A stretch of DNA of 31,208 nucleotides from a virus: positions 1-31,208 of IMG/VR virus record IMGVR_UViG_3300046170_000012; one strand, given 5' to 3'. A model generated the notes under the pieces. The model was not told the origin of the DNA and searched no databases. It saw nothing but the letters and a program-made list of their open reading frames with translations. Positions 1-7,100 of this stretch are shown here, piece after piece. How positions within the stretch are numbered: the stretch's first letter is position 1; each line of letters starts with the position of its first letter. The position numbers were made by a program, and so were the translations under genes.

Positions 1-12
1 GATAAAAAAAGA

Positions 13-465
13 ATGGGTTATACAGACGGTGAAAAAGTTGTAGACCCTATGAAAGAAGCTATAAATAATATAATGGGTTTAGGAGTTTCAAAAGAAGAAG
101 TAAATATTATACAAAATAATACTATGTCTTCTCCTGAAGTAAGAAAAATTATTAATAGAGTAGAAAAAGAAACCAGTGCAGAACCCGGAAATGTATTTAC
201 TCTTTTTAATGCTGTTGTTAAAAAAGAAGAACCAAGAGTACAGAAAGCCATGGGTAAATTAGTAGGAAATCAAAAAGAAATAGACGCTAATAAAGATGGT
301 GAAATTACTGGTGAAGATTTTAAATTACTTCAAAAAGCTGAAGGTGGGTCAATGGATGACCAAATGTTAATGGTCATGACACCACCAATGGAATCTGAAA
401 TGGAACCTGATGGAGAAATGGAAGATAACTACACAAGATTTATAATGGAAGAAGCATTAAGCTGA
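13..465 (+). CDS. Pre-capsid phage protein with an EF-hand loop (5' part of a frameshifted gene)
   Basis: I do not recognise a named function. The frame is open to base 1 (codons D-K-K-R before the first ATG), so the real start may lie outside the window. Residues 91-102 form a canonical EF-hand calcium loop (D91, N93, D95, G96, I98, D102). A Met- and Glu-rich acidic tail follows. The frame stops at TGA 463-465. Removing one base at about 462-463 continues the acidic run straight into the next frame (S-E-E-E-E-D-M-L), so this and the 479-919 frame are probably one gene of about 300 codons. Its place just before the scaffold suggests a head-associated or portal-proximal protein. The function is inferred from position only. 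Confidence 0.7.
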   Translation: MGYTDGEKVVDPMKEAINNIMGLGVSKEEVNIIQNNTMSSPEVRKIINRVEKETSAEPGNVFTLFNAVVKKEEPRVQKAMGKLVGNQKEIDANKDGEITGEDFKLLQKAEGGSMDDQMLMVMTPPMESEMEPDGEMEDNYTRFIMEEALS

Positions 466-478
466 AGAAGAAGAAGAT

Positions 479-919
479 ATGCTAACTTCCAAACTAGAAC
501 AAGATGAGGAACTATCTATGTTATTTGATAAGATAATAGATGTTGCTCAAGAATTTGCTGGGTCTGGTCCTGTTGAAGGTCCGGGTTCAGGAGTCTCTGA
601 CAGTATACCTGCTAGGTTGTCTGATGGAGAATTTGTCTTTACTGCAAAAGCTGTAGAAGAAATCGGAGAAGACAGTTTAATGTCTATGATGAAAGAAGCT
701 GAAGCTGCTGCAGATGAAAGACAAGGTTTAGTAACTGGTGGACCAGTGACTGATGTTGAAGAAGAAAGAGTTGTATCAGAACCTTTACAGGCTCCAGTAC
801 AACAAGAAATTAATGTTACTAAAACAACTGTGGATTCTCCTGCTATTGCAAGAGATGAAGAGGATTTATTAGGTGACGGAGTTAAAATGTCTATGCTTAG
901 TCAAAGCAGGAACATCTAA
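479..919 (+). CDS. 3' part of the same pre-capsid protein
   Basis: This frame carries a strongly acidic segment, then a Gly-rich stretch (G-P-V-E-G-P-G-S-G) leading to S-D-S-I-P-A-R-L-S-D-G-E-F-V-F-T. That motif is familiar to me from proteins encoded beside the scaffold and capsid in marine podoviruses. The reading frame is already open upstream of ATG 479 (codons E-E-E-E-D at 464-478), which is expected if translation or ancestry runs in from the preceding frame. A restart at ATG 479 is possible because a GAAGAAG run sits just upstream. Secondary structure looks mostly helical, with no membrane segment or catalytic motif. The product probably belongs to the virion head. The split is either a one-base assembly error or a +1 recoding site. 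Confidence 0.7.
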   Translation: MLTSKLEQDEELSMLFDKIIDVAQEFAGSGPVEGPGSGVSDSIPARLSDGEFVFTAKAVEEIGEDSLMSMMKEAEAAADERQGLVTGGPVTDVEEERVVSEPLQAPVQQEINVTKTTVDSPAIARDEEDLLGDGVKMSMLSQSRNI

Positions 920-941
920 TACTAAACCAACTAACGATAAA

Positions 942-1048
942 GCTACCTGAATTAATTACTCAGCCCTTTATCATTTTAATAACCGAAAGGCTACCTTTAC
1001 AAACAAGCCCTCTAGTCGACATAGAGCTACCTTGTGAAACAAGCCCTG
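942..1048 (+). repeat. Triple GCTACC...AGCCCT repeat in the scaffold leader
   Basis: The 145-base gap before the scaffold holds three degenerate copies of GCTACCT-N(about 10-13)-AGCCCT, starting near 942, 990 and 1026. The last two are the most alike and both end in AAACAAGCCCT. Start-to-start distances are 48 and 36, both multiples of three. GGCT/AGCC can pair within the second copy as a short stem, and only GCT/AGC in the others. This may be a regulatory leader for the capsid genes or the decayed end of the upstream gene; the sequence does not decide between them. Confidence 0.5.
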
Positions 1049-1064
1049 AGTAGGAGAAAAGAAA

Positions 1065-1937
1065 ATGACTAATACAGTCCAACAGGAAGAACAAGCGAAT
1101 CCTTATAACGCAAAGAAAGATTACCACGTAGAAGATAAACCTTTTACCCCTGCTAATCAATTATATTTTGAAGAGCCTTCTGAAAAGAATAAACTCTTTG
1201 ATAGTGATGACATTACTGAAGTTAAGTCTACAGATAATGTTAAAACAGAAAATCTGGATACTCCTTATAAGAAACCAGATTATAAAAAAAGATATGATGA
1301 TTTAAAAAAGCATTACGATAGTAAGCTTAACGAGTTTAAATCTAGAGAACAAGAGTTAATTGAAGAGGCTACTAGTAATAGAACCGAATACAAAGCTCCT
1401 AAATCTCCAGAAGAACTAGAAGAGTTTAAAAATAACTATCCTGATGTTTACGAAGTTGTAGAAACCGTTGCTCATATGCAATCGGAGACTAAAGCAAAAG
1501 TTCTAGAAGAACGCCTTAGTAAACTCCAAGAACGTGAGAATCAGTTAGTACGACAGAGTGCAGAGAAAAGATTAATGGAAAGACATCCTGATTTTGAAGA
1601 TATCAGAAATAGCGATGACTTTCATGGTTGGGCAAAAGAACAGCCTAAGTCTATCCAAGACTGGATATACTCAAACGCTTCTGATGCTGACCTAGCTTCA
1701 CGTGCTTTAGACTTGTTTAAAAAGGATTTTGGAATTGAACCTACTAAGACTGAGTCATCTTCTAAACAGACTAGAAAATCTGCTGCTGATATGGTTTCTA
1801 CTAAAACAAAAAGTATAGAACCTAATCAACAAAAGGTTTGGTCTGAAAAGGAGATTGCTGCAATGAGTGTTGCTGAATTTGATAAATTTGAAAAAGAGAT
1901 ATCAGATGCAATGCAAGAAGGCAGAATCGTAAAATAA
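1065..1937 (+). CDS. Capsid assembly scaffolding protein
   Basis: The 290-residue product is highly charged, rich in Lys/Glu/Asp and almost free of hydrophobic core. Long coiled-coil-like helices lie around residues 68-110 (the K-K-R-Y-D-D-L-K-K-H-Y-D segment) and 140-170. This composition, the length, and the position directly before the major capsid gene fit the scaffold that nucleates procapsid assembly and is later lost. An AGGAG ribosome site at 1052-1056 sits about 8 bases before the ATG. The C-terminus (about 255-290) is a short predicted helix, where podovirus scaffolds usually bind coat protein. Identification rests on composition and synteny, not on catalytic residues. Confidence 0.85.
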   Translation: MTNTVQQEEQANPYNAKKDYHVEDKPFTPANQLYFEEPSEKNKLFDSDDITEVKSTDNVKTENLDTPYKKPDYKKRYDDLKKHYDSKLNEFKSREQELIEEATSNRTEYKAPKSPEELEEFKNNYPDVYEVVETVAHMQSETKAKVLEERLSKLQERENQLVRQSAEKRLMERHPDFEDIRNSDDFHGWAKEQPKSIQDWIYSNASDADLASRALDLFKKDFGIEPTKTESSSKQTRKSAADMVSTKTKSIEPNQQKVWSEKEIAAMSVAEFDKFEKEISDAMQEGRIVK

Positions 1938-1961
1938 CTATTATAACTAAAGGAATATATC

Positions 1962-2936
1962 ATGGCTCAATATTTTGAACCCTCAACTGATACCGATGCA
2001 AACTTTGCAAACTCCGTTAGTGGACAAACTAATAGTTTCTTCCTACCTTCCATATACTCTAAGAAAGTTCTTAACTTTTTCAGAAAGGCAAGTGTAGTTG
2101 AAGCTATTACTAACACCGACTATGCCGGTGAGATATCTGCTTACGGAGACTCTGTAAAAATCATTGGTGAACCAGTAATCTCTGTATCTGACTATACAAG
2201 AGGTTCTGACACAACTGCAACTAAACTAACTGATGCTGAAACAACTCTTGTTGTTGATAGTGCTAAAGCTTTCAAATTCATCGTAGATGATATTGAAACT
2301 AAAATGTCACATGTCAACTTCAAAGAAGTAGCTTCATCATCTGCTGCGTATGCTCTTAAAGATGCATATGATGCTGCTGTTCTAGCAACTATGTTTGCTG
2401 GATGTTCAGCTTCATCACCTGACCACATTATTGGTTCAGACAGTGCAACTGCTGATGCAACATTAGGACACGCTACTAACTCTGTAGACCTATTAGGTTC
2501 AGACGGAACTGGTGTAGATGCAATTGACCTTATGGCAAGATTTGCTAAACTATTAGACGAACAAAATGTACCTGAAGAAGGTAGATGGTTCGTAGCTCCT
2601 CCTTCATTCTATGAAGAATTAGCTAAAGCTGACTCTAAGTTAATGTCTGTTGACTTTAACGCTGGACAAGGCTCTATCAGAAATGGCTTAGTATCAAGTG
2701 GTAAACTAAGAGGATTTGACATGTACAAATCTAACAACGTTGCTGCTACATCTAACGCTACTGGTAAATGTATGGCTGGTCACATTTCATCAACTGCTAC
2801 TGCTAATACTATTCTTTCAACTGAAGTGTTGAGAGACCCATCATCATTTGGTGATATAGTAAGAGGCTTACATGTCTATGGTGCGAAAGTACTTAGAGAT
2901 GATGCTTTATGTAGTGCATTCTATGTAATTGACTAA
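1962..2936 (+). CDS. Major capsid protein
   Basis: This 324-residue protein has the composition of an HK97-fold podovirus coat: Ala/Ser/Thr/Asp-rich, no cleavable signal, no membrane segment. The N-terminus has the F-L-P-S-I-Y-S-K-K-V-L-N-F-F-R segment typical of the arm and long helix start, followed by a beta-rich E-loop-like region (about 55-105). A long helix-rich stretch around 110-140 contains the Y-A-L-K-D-A-Y-D-A-A-V segment. It follows the scaffold gene by 24 bases, with AAAGGA upstream of the ATG, and is closed by a strong intrinsic terminator. Both points suit the most abundant virion protein. T7 gp10-type coat is the nearest named family I would expect. Confidence 0.88.
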   Translation: MAQYFEPSTDTDANFANSVSGQTNSFFLPSIYSKKVLNFFRKASVVEAITNTDYAGEISAYGDSVKIIGEPVISVSDYTRGSDTTATKLTDAETTLVVDSAKAFKFIVDDIETKMSHVNFKEVASSSAAYALKDAYDAAVLATMFAGCSASSPDHIIGSDSATADATLGHATNSVDLLGSDGTGVDAIDLMARFAKLLDEQNVPEEGRWFVAPPSFYEELAKADSKLMSVDFNAGQGSIRNGLVSSGKLRGFDMYKSNNVAATSNATGKCMAGHISSTATANTILSTEVLRDPSSFGDIVRGLHVYGAKVLRDDALCSAFYVID

Positions 2937-2945
2937 TTGTCACTC

Positions 2946-2974
2946 GGGGGGTCTTAATTGACCCTCCACTTTTT
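2946..2974 (+). terminator. Intrinsic terminator after the capsid gene
   Basis: An 8-bp GC-rich stem (GGGGGGTC with GACCCTCC, one G-U pair) closes a 6-base TTAATT loop. It is followed after two bases by five Ts at 2970-2974. It is one of the most GC-rich spots in an AT-rich window and lies 10 bases after the capsid stop codon. Confidence 0.85.
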
Positions 2975-2989
2975 AAACAGGGAAATAAA

Positions 2990-3148
2990 ATGAAAGATAA
3001 AATGAAAAGAAAAGGTTACATGATGGGTAATAAAGTAGAAAGAAAACCTATGATGAAAGGACGTATGGCTTACAGGTATGGTGGAGATGTTAAGATGGAC
3101 GGATGTCAGCCTGTATATAATGGAACACCAAAAGCTAAAGCTAACTAA
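2990..3148 (+). CDS. Small basic protein between capsid and tail genes
   Basis: A 52-residue Met/Lys/Arg/Gly-rich product, predicted from the ATG at 2990 with AGGGAAA just upstream. It contains K-G-R-M-A-Y-R-Y-G-G-D at residues 23-33, which resembles the G-R-V-G-Y-x-x-G motif near the N-terminus of the 858-residue virion protein and K-R-M-G-Y-T-D-G at the window start. No known fold is evident. It lies just after the capsid terminator and reads directly into the next small gene, so it may be a minor head or packaging-associated component. The role is unknown. Confidence 0.6.
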   Translation: MKDKMKRKGYMMGNKVERKPMMKGRMAYRYGGDVKMDGCQPVYNGTPKAKAN

Positions 3149-3150
3149 TT

Positions 3151-3297
3151 ATGAAAGTTAAAGCACCAAAAGGACACCATTGGATGAAACAAAAAAATGG
3201 TACGTTTAAATTAATGAAACACACAGGTAAGTTTGTAAAACATAAGGGTGCAAGTTTAGAAGCAAACTTTCCAATTCAAAAGGTTCATAAAAAATAA
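3151..3297 (+). CDS. Small Lys/His-rich protein
   Basis: A 48-residue, very basic product (many Lys and five His) with a G-H-H-W-M-K motif at residues 8-13. It starts two bases after the preceding stop, and its TAA shares one A with the ATG of the next gene (TAATG at 3295-3299), so translation is probably coupled. Such short conserved basic proteins occur between capsid and tail genes in marine podoviruses, but I know no function. Strong charge suggests contact with DNA or with acidic virion proteins; that is inference. Confidence 0.65.
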   Translation: MKVKAPKGHHWMKQKNGTFKLMKHTGKFVKHKGASLEANFPIQKVHKK

Positions 3298-4064
3298 TGG
3301 CTACAACATATCTTGACATAACAAACGAAGCACTAAGAGAACTTAATGAGATTCCTTTAACGTCTGCAAACTTTGCAAACGCTACAGGTATTCAAAAGTT
3401 TGTTAAAGATAGTGTGAACAAATCAATCTTTGATATAGCCAATGAAGAACCACAGTTACCTTTCTTTGCTGCTAATGTCAGTGGAAGTACTGACCCTTTC
3501 TATGGGAACGTAACAGTACCTACTGTAGCAGGAACAAGATGGTATACTTTAAAGTCTGATAGTTCTAGTATTACTACAGACTATGCATCAATAGATTGGG
3601 ATGATTTTTATGTCACAACTATTAACGTATCAGGAGAAACAACACCTTATGTCTCTAAAGGATTAAGATTTTTAACTCTTGCTGATTGGAAAAGATACTA
3701 TAGAGACAGTGAGAATGCAGATGATGCAGATACTCAAAACCATGGAGAACCACAGTTTGTTATTAAGTCTCCAGATAATAGAAAGTTTGGATTAAGTCCA
3801 ATACCTGACAAGGTTTATAATGTACACTTTTATGCTTTCGTAAGACCGACTGCATTATCAGCTTATGATGATACAATCACTTTACCAGAGCAATACAGTA
3901 ATATAATAACAGCTAGAGTTCGTTATTACATTTGGCAGTTTAAAGAAAGCCCACAACAAGCAGCTTTCGCATTGGATGATTATAAAAAAGGTATGAAGTA
4001 TATGAAATCTAATCTTATGAATCCAGCTCCAAAGTATATGACAGACGATAGAACTTACTTCTAA
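3297..4064 (+). CDS. Tail tubular protein A-like adaptor (gp11-type)
   Basis: This 255-residue protein starts with T-Y-L-D-I-T-N-E-A-L-R-E-L-N-E, the short helical start usual for podovirus tail tubular A/head-tail adaptor proteins (T7 gp11). A beta-rich centre follows, then a helical end with Y-Y-I-W-Q-F-K-E-S and a basic C-terminus. T7 gp11 is about 196 residues, so this version is longer by a central beta insert. It is the first full-size gene after the capsid and immediately precedes the nozzle-like gene, the order seen for gp11-gp12 in T7-like phages. It should bridge portal and nozzle. The assignment is from synteny plus N-terminal pattern. Confidence 0.7.
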   Translation: MATTYLDITNEALRELNEIPLTSANFANATGIQKFVKDSVNKSIFDIANEEPQLPFFAANVSGSTDPFYGNVTVPTVAGTRWYTLKSDSSSITTDYASIDWDDFYVTTINVSGETTPYVSKGLRFLTLADWKRYYRDSENADDADTQNHGEPQFVIKSPDNRKFGLSPIPDKVYNVHFYAFVRPTALSAYDDTITLPEQYSNIITARVRYYIWQFKESPQQAAFALDDYKKGMKYMKSNLMNPAPKYMTDDRTYF

Positions 4065-4067
4065 TAT

Positions 4068-5663
4068 ATGGCACGTTCACAACCTTATACTGTTGCATGT
4101 AGTGGTGGCTTAGTTAAATCAGCTAACTCAATTGATTTGCTTAAAAGCCCCGGAGTTGCAAGAGAACTTAGAAACTTTGAAGTCTCTATAGAGGGTGGTT
4201 ATAGACGTATTAATGGCTTTACTAAGTTTGGTAGTAATCAACCTTCAGGAAGTGCTACAACTATATTAGGTGTAATGCCTTATGCAGATGGAGTTGTAGT
4301 TTGTACAAGTACTAATATATACTTTACACAAGATGGAACTACTTACTTACAGATAAATAAATTATCTCATAGTAGTGGAGATAACTACTCAACCTTTACA
4401 GGTAAAAGTGTTACAGCTAGAACTGGACAAGGGCAAATACAATTTGCAATGTTTGAAGGTGCTGCACAAGATTATGGTACAGTAATTATAGCTGATGGAG
4501 CTAATAAACCTTTTAGTTTTAGAATGGAAGGTACAGGAGCTTTAAGTTCTAGAACATATTTTACAGAAGAAGTAACAGTTACAGGAACTAAATACTCTAC
4601 TTTTATAACTTCACATGACCATCACTTAATAGCTGCTGGTGTAGAAGATAACGAGAATACAGTTTACTATAGTGTTTATAATGACCCATCAGACTTCGGT
4701 GGTACTGGAGCAGGTTCAGTAACTATATCAGATAAAGTAGTAGGTGTCAAGGGTTTCCGTACAGATTTATTTATATTTTGTGAAAATAGTATTCATAAAC
4801 TTATAAACATAAACGATAGTCAAACTGTAGCAGTTGTACCAGTTGCAGAGAACGTAGGTTGTTTAAGTGGTTATAGTATTCAAGAGATTGGTGGTGACTT
4901 AATCTTCTTAGCACCAGATGGACTAAGAACAGTTGCTGGTACAGCGAGAATTGGTGACGTTGAGTTAGGTACAGTTAGTAAAGCTATACAGCCTTTAGTA
5001 ACAAGTTTAGCTGAAAACATAAACAACTACACTATAAGCAGTTTAGTGTTAAGAGAAAAATCACAGTATAGATTATTCTATACAGACACAACAGAACCAG
5101 CAGCTCAACAAAAAGGAATTATAGGAACATTGAGACCGGAAGGGTTTCAGTGGTCAGAGACAAGAGGAATAGAAGTAACAGAAATAGGTTCAGGATTTGA
5201 TGCGAATGGTGTGGAAAAATATTATCACGGTTCTACTACAGGCTATGTGTATATACACGATTCAGGTAATGATTTTGATGGAACTAACGTCTTAGCAAGA
5301 TATGCTACACCTGATTATGATTATGGTGATTTAGGAACTTTAAAAACTTTACACTATTTAAAAGTTTCTTCAAGTGCTGAAGGTATTGTAGAACCTGATG
5401 TACAAGTTAGATTTGAATATGGTAATACGGATATACCGCAACCTCCTGAACTATTTGACTTAGGAACAATAAATCCTCCATCAATATTTGGTGAAGCTTT
5501 ATTTAATACTAACGTCTTTGGAGGAGCAGAAAATCCAATGATAAGAGTACCGTTACAGGGAAGTGGAACAAGTAATAATTTTACATTTATAAGTGAGGAC
5601 AACAAAGCTCCATATACTATTAATGGTTTATATGTAGACTTTATACCTTCAGGCAGGAGATAA
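4068..5663 (+). CDS. Tail tubular protein B-like nozzle protein (gp12-type)
   Basis: A 531-residue, nearly all-beta protein. The early segment A-R-E-L-R-N-F-E-V-S-I-E-G-G-Y-R-R-I-N-G (residues 28-47) is typical of phage tail nozzle or stabilisation proteins (T7 gp12, P22 gp10 groups). The body has repeated short beta strands with Gly turns, as expected of a beta-propeller-like fold. No signal peptide or membrane segment is seen. It starts three bases after the adaptor gene and is followed by the fibres. It would form the distal tail tube through which DNA leaves. T7 gp12 is longer (about 794 residues), so the match is by position and pattern. Confidence 0.65.
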   Translation: MARSQPYTVACSGGLVKSANSIDLLKSPGVARELRNFEVSIEGGYRRINGFTKFGSNQPSGSATTILGVMPYADGVVVCTSTNIYFTQDGTTYLQINKLSHSSGDNYSTFTGKSVTARTGQGQIQFAMFEGAAQDYGTVIIADGANKPFSFRMEGTGALSSRTYFTEEVTVTGTKYSTFITSHDHHLIAAGVEDNENTVYYSVYNDPSDFGGTGAGSVTISDKVVGVKGFRTDLFIFCENSIHKLININDSQTVAVVPVAENVGCLSGYSIQEIGGDLIFLAPDGLRTVAGTARIGDVELGTVSKAIQPLVTSLAENINNYTISSLVLREKSQYRLFYTDTTEPAAQQKGIIGTLRPEGFQWSETRGIEVTEIGSGFDANGVEKYYHGSTTGYVYIHDSGNDFDGTNVLARYATPDYDYGDLGTLKTLHYLKVSSSAEGIVEPDVQVRFEYGNTDIPQPPELFDLGTINPPSIFGEALFNTNVFGGAENPMIRVPLQGSGTSNNFTFISEDNKAPYTINGLYVDFIPSGRR

Positions 5664-5669
5664 AAACAA

Positions 5670-7100
5670 ATGGCAATAACAAAAGTAACAAGAACTCTTT
5701 TAAGTACGGGTATTGTAGATAATAGTAATGCAACAGCTATAACTATTGATAGTAGTGAGCAAGTTGGAATTGGAGTTAGTCCTTCAAATAAACTAGAAAT
5801 CCAACATGGAACTATTGGAACAGGTAATGGCTCAAATAATACACTAGCACTTAGATATAATTCTACTACTTTGTATGGTCAACATTACATGGATGCTAAT
5901 GGTTTTTATCATATAAGAGCTGATGCACAAGGCGTTTCAGGTGGTAATTTAATTTTAGGTGGAGATGCATCTGTACAAATATGGACAGGTAGTACTCCTG
6001 AACGTAGGGTTACAGTTGATACCTCAGGCAACTTGTTAGTGGGTAAGACTTCATCTGCTTTTGGTACAGCAGGTGTTCAAGCTAGTGCTAGTAATGGTTT
6101 GTGGTCTACAAGGTCTAGTTTGCCACCTTTAGCATTAAATCTCTTATCATCAGATGGTTCTATTGTAGATTTTTACAAAGATGGCTCACCAGTTGGAAGT
6201 ATTGGTACTGTAAACTCTACTTTAGTTATTGGTTCTGGAGATACTGGTCTTTTGTTTAGTTCTGGTGATGATGTAATAATTCCAAGAAACTCGTCAACTG
6301 CTGCAAGAGATGCTGCTATTGACTTAGGTGATGCTACTAATAGATTCAAAGACCTCTACCTTTCAAGCAAAGTTAATCTTGGTGATACAAACAGAAACTT
6401 AATATATAGGTCAGCTAATAATGATATTTTATTAGAAGCTGCTAGTGGTTTATTTTATAGACAGGATATAGGCAACACTAATCATTCTTGGTTTACTGGA
6501 AATTCAGAAAGGATGCGTATTGATAGTTCAGGCAGGGTAATGGTAAACCAAACAGCAGCTTCAGCAGCTAGTGCTGGTGTTAAAATGCAAGTGAATACTG
6601 ATATTTTAAGTAGAGGAACATTCGCAGGATATTTTTGGGAAAACAGAAGTGGTATAACTATAGGTTCATTAACTGGATGGGGTGGTTGGTACTCAACTGG
6701 AACTTCAGTTCATTCTTTATATAGTGATGGTAATAACATAGTTAGTATTAATCGTTCATCAGGAGCATATACTGCTCTTTCTGATAAAAATAAAAAGAAA
6801 GATTTTGAAGATTCAACTGTAGGTTTAACTGAAGTAATGCAACTACAACCAAAAAAATTCAGAATGATAGATGATGCAGATGATGCTCCTAAAAAATTAG
6901 GTTTTGTAGCACAAGATGTTGAAAATATAATACCTGAGGCTTATTTTGAAGATACAAATGAAGATGCAAGTGGAGTTGAAAGTACTTTTATTGGACTTAC
7001 AGACAGACCAATTATTGCTGCTTTAACTAAAGCTATACAAGAACAACAAACAATAATAGACGATTTAAAAACTAGAATAGAAACATTGGAGAGTGCATAA
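5670..7100 (+). CDS. Tail fibre/spike with C-terminal S74 intramolecular chaperone
   Basis: A 476-residue fibre. The N-terminal part is Ser/Thr/Asn/Gly-rich beta structure with V-G-I-G-V-S-P-S and D-T-S-G-N-L-L-V-G-K-T repeats typical of trimeric shafts. The last about 108 residues form a peptidase S74 domain: the S-D-K-N-K-K-K-D box at 371-378 supplies the Ser (S371) and Lys (K376) of the autocleavage dyad, followed by G-F-V-A-Q-D-V and a C-terminal coiled coil. In this family the domain trimerises the fibre and then cuts itself off. AGGAGAT precedes the ATG. Its stop shares one base with the next fibre gene. It probably binds the host receptor. Confidence 0.85.
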   Translation: MAITKVTRTLLSTGIVDNSNATAITIDSSEQVGIGVSPSNKLEIQHGTIGTGNGSNNTLALRYNSTTLYGQHYMDANGFYHIRADAQGVSGGNLILGGDASVQIWTGSTPERRVTVDTSGNLLVGKTSSAFGTAGVQASASNGLWSTRSSLPPLALNLLSSDGSIVDFYKDGSPVGSIGTVNSTLVIGSGDTGLLFSSGDDVIIPRNSSTAARDAAIDLGDATNRFKDLYLSSKVNLGDTNRNLIYRSANNDILLEAASGLFYRQDIGNTNHSWFTGNSERMRIDSSGRVMVNQTAASAASAGVKMQVNTDILSRGTFAGYFWENRSGITIGSLTGWGGWYSTGTSVHSLYSDGNNIVSINRSSGAYTALSDKNKKKDFEDSTVGLTEVMQLQPKKFRMIDDADDAPKKLGFVAQDVENIIPEAYFEDTNEDASGVESTFIGLTDRPIIAALTKAIQEQQTIIDDLKTRIETLESA

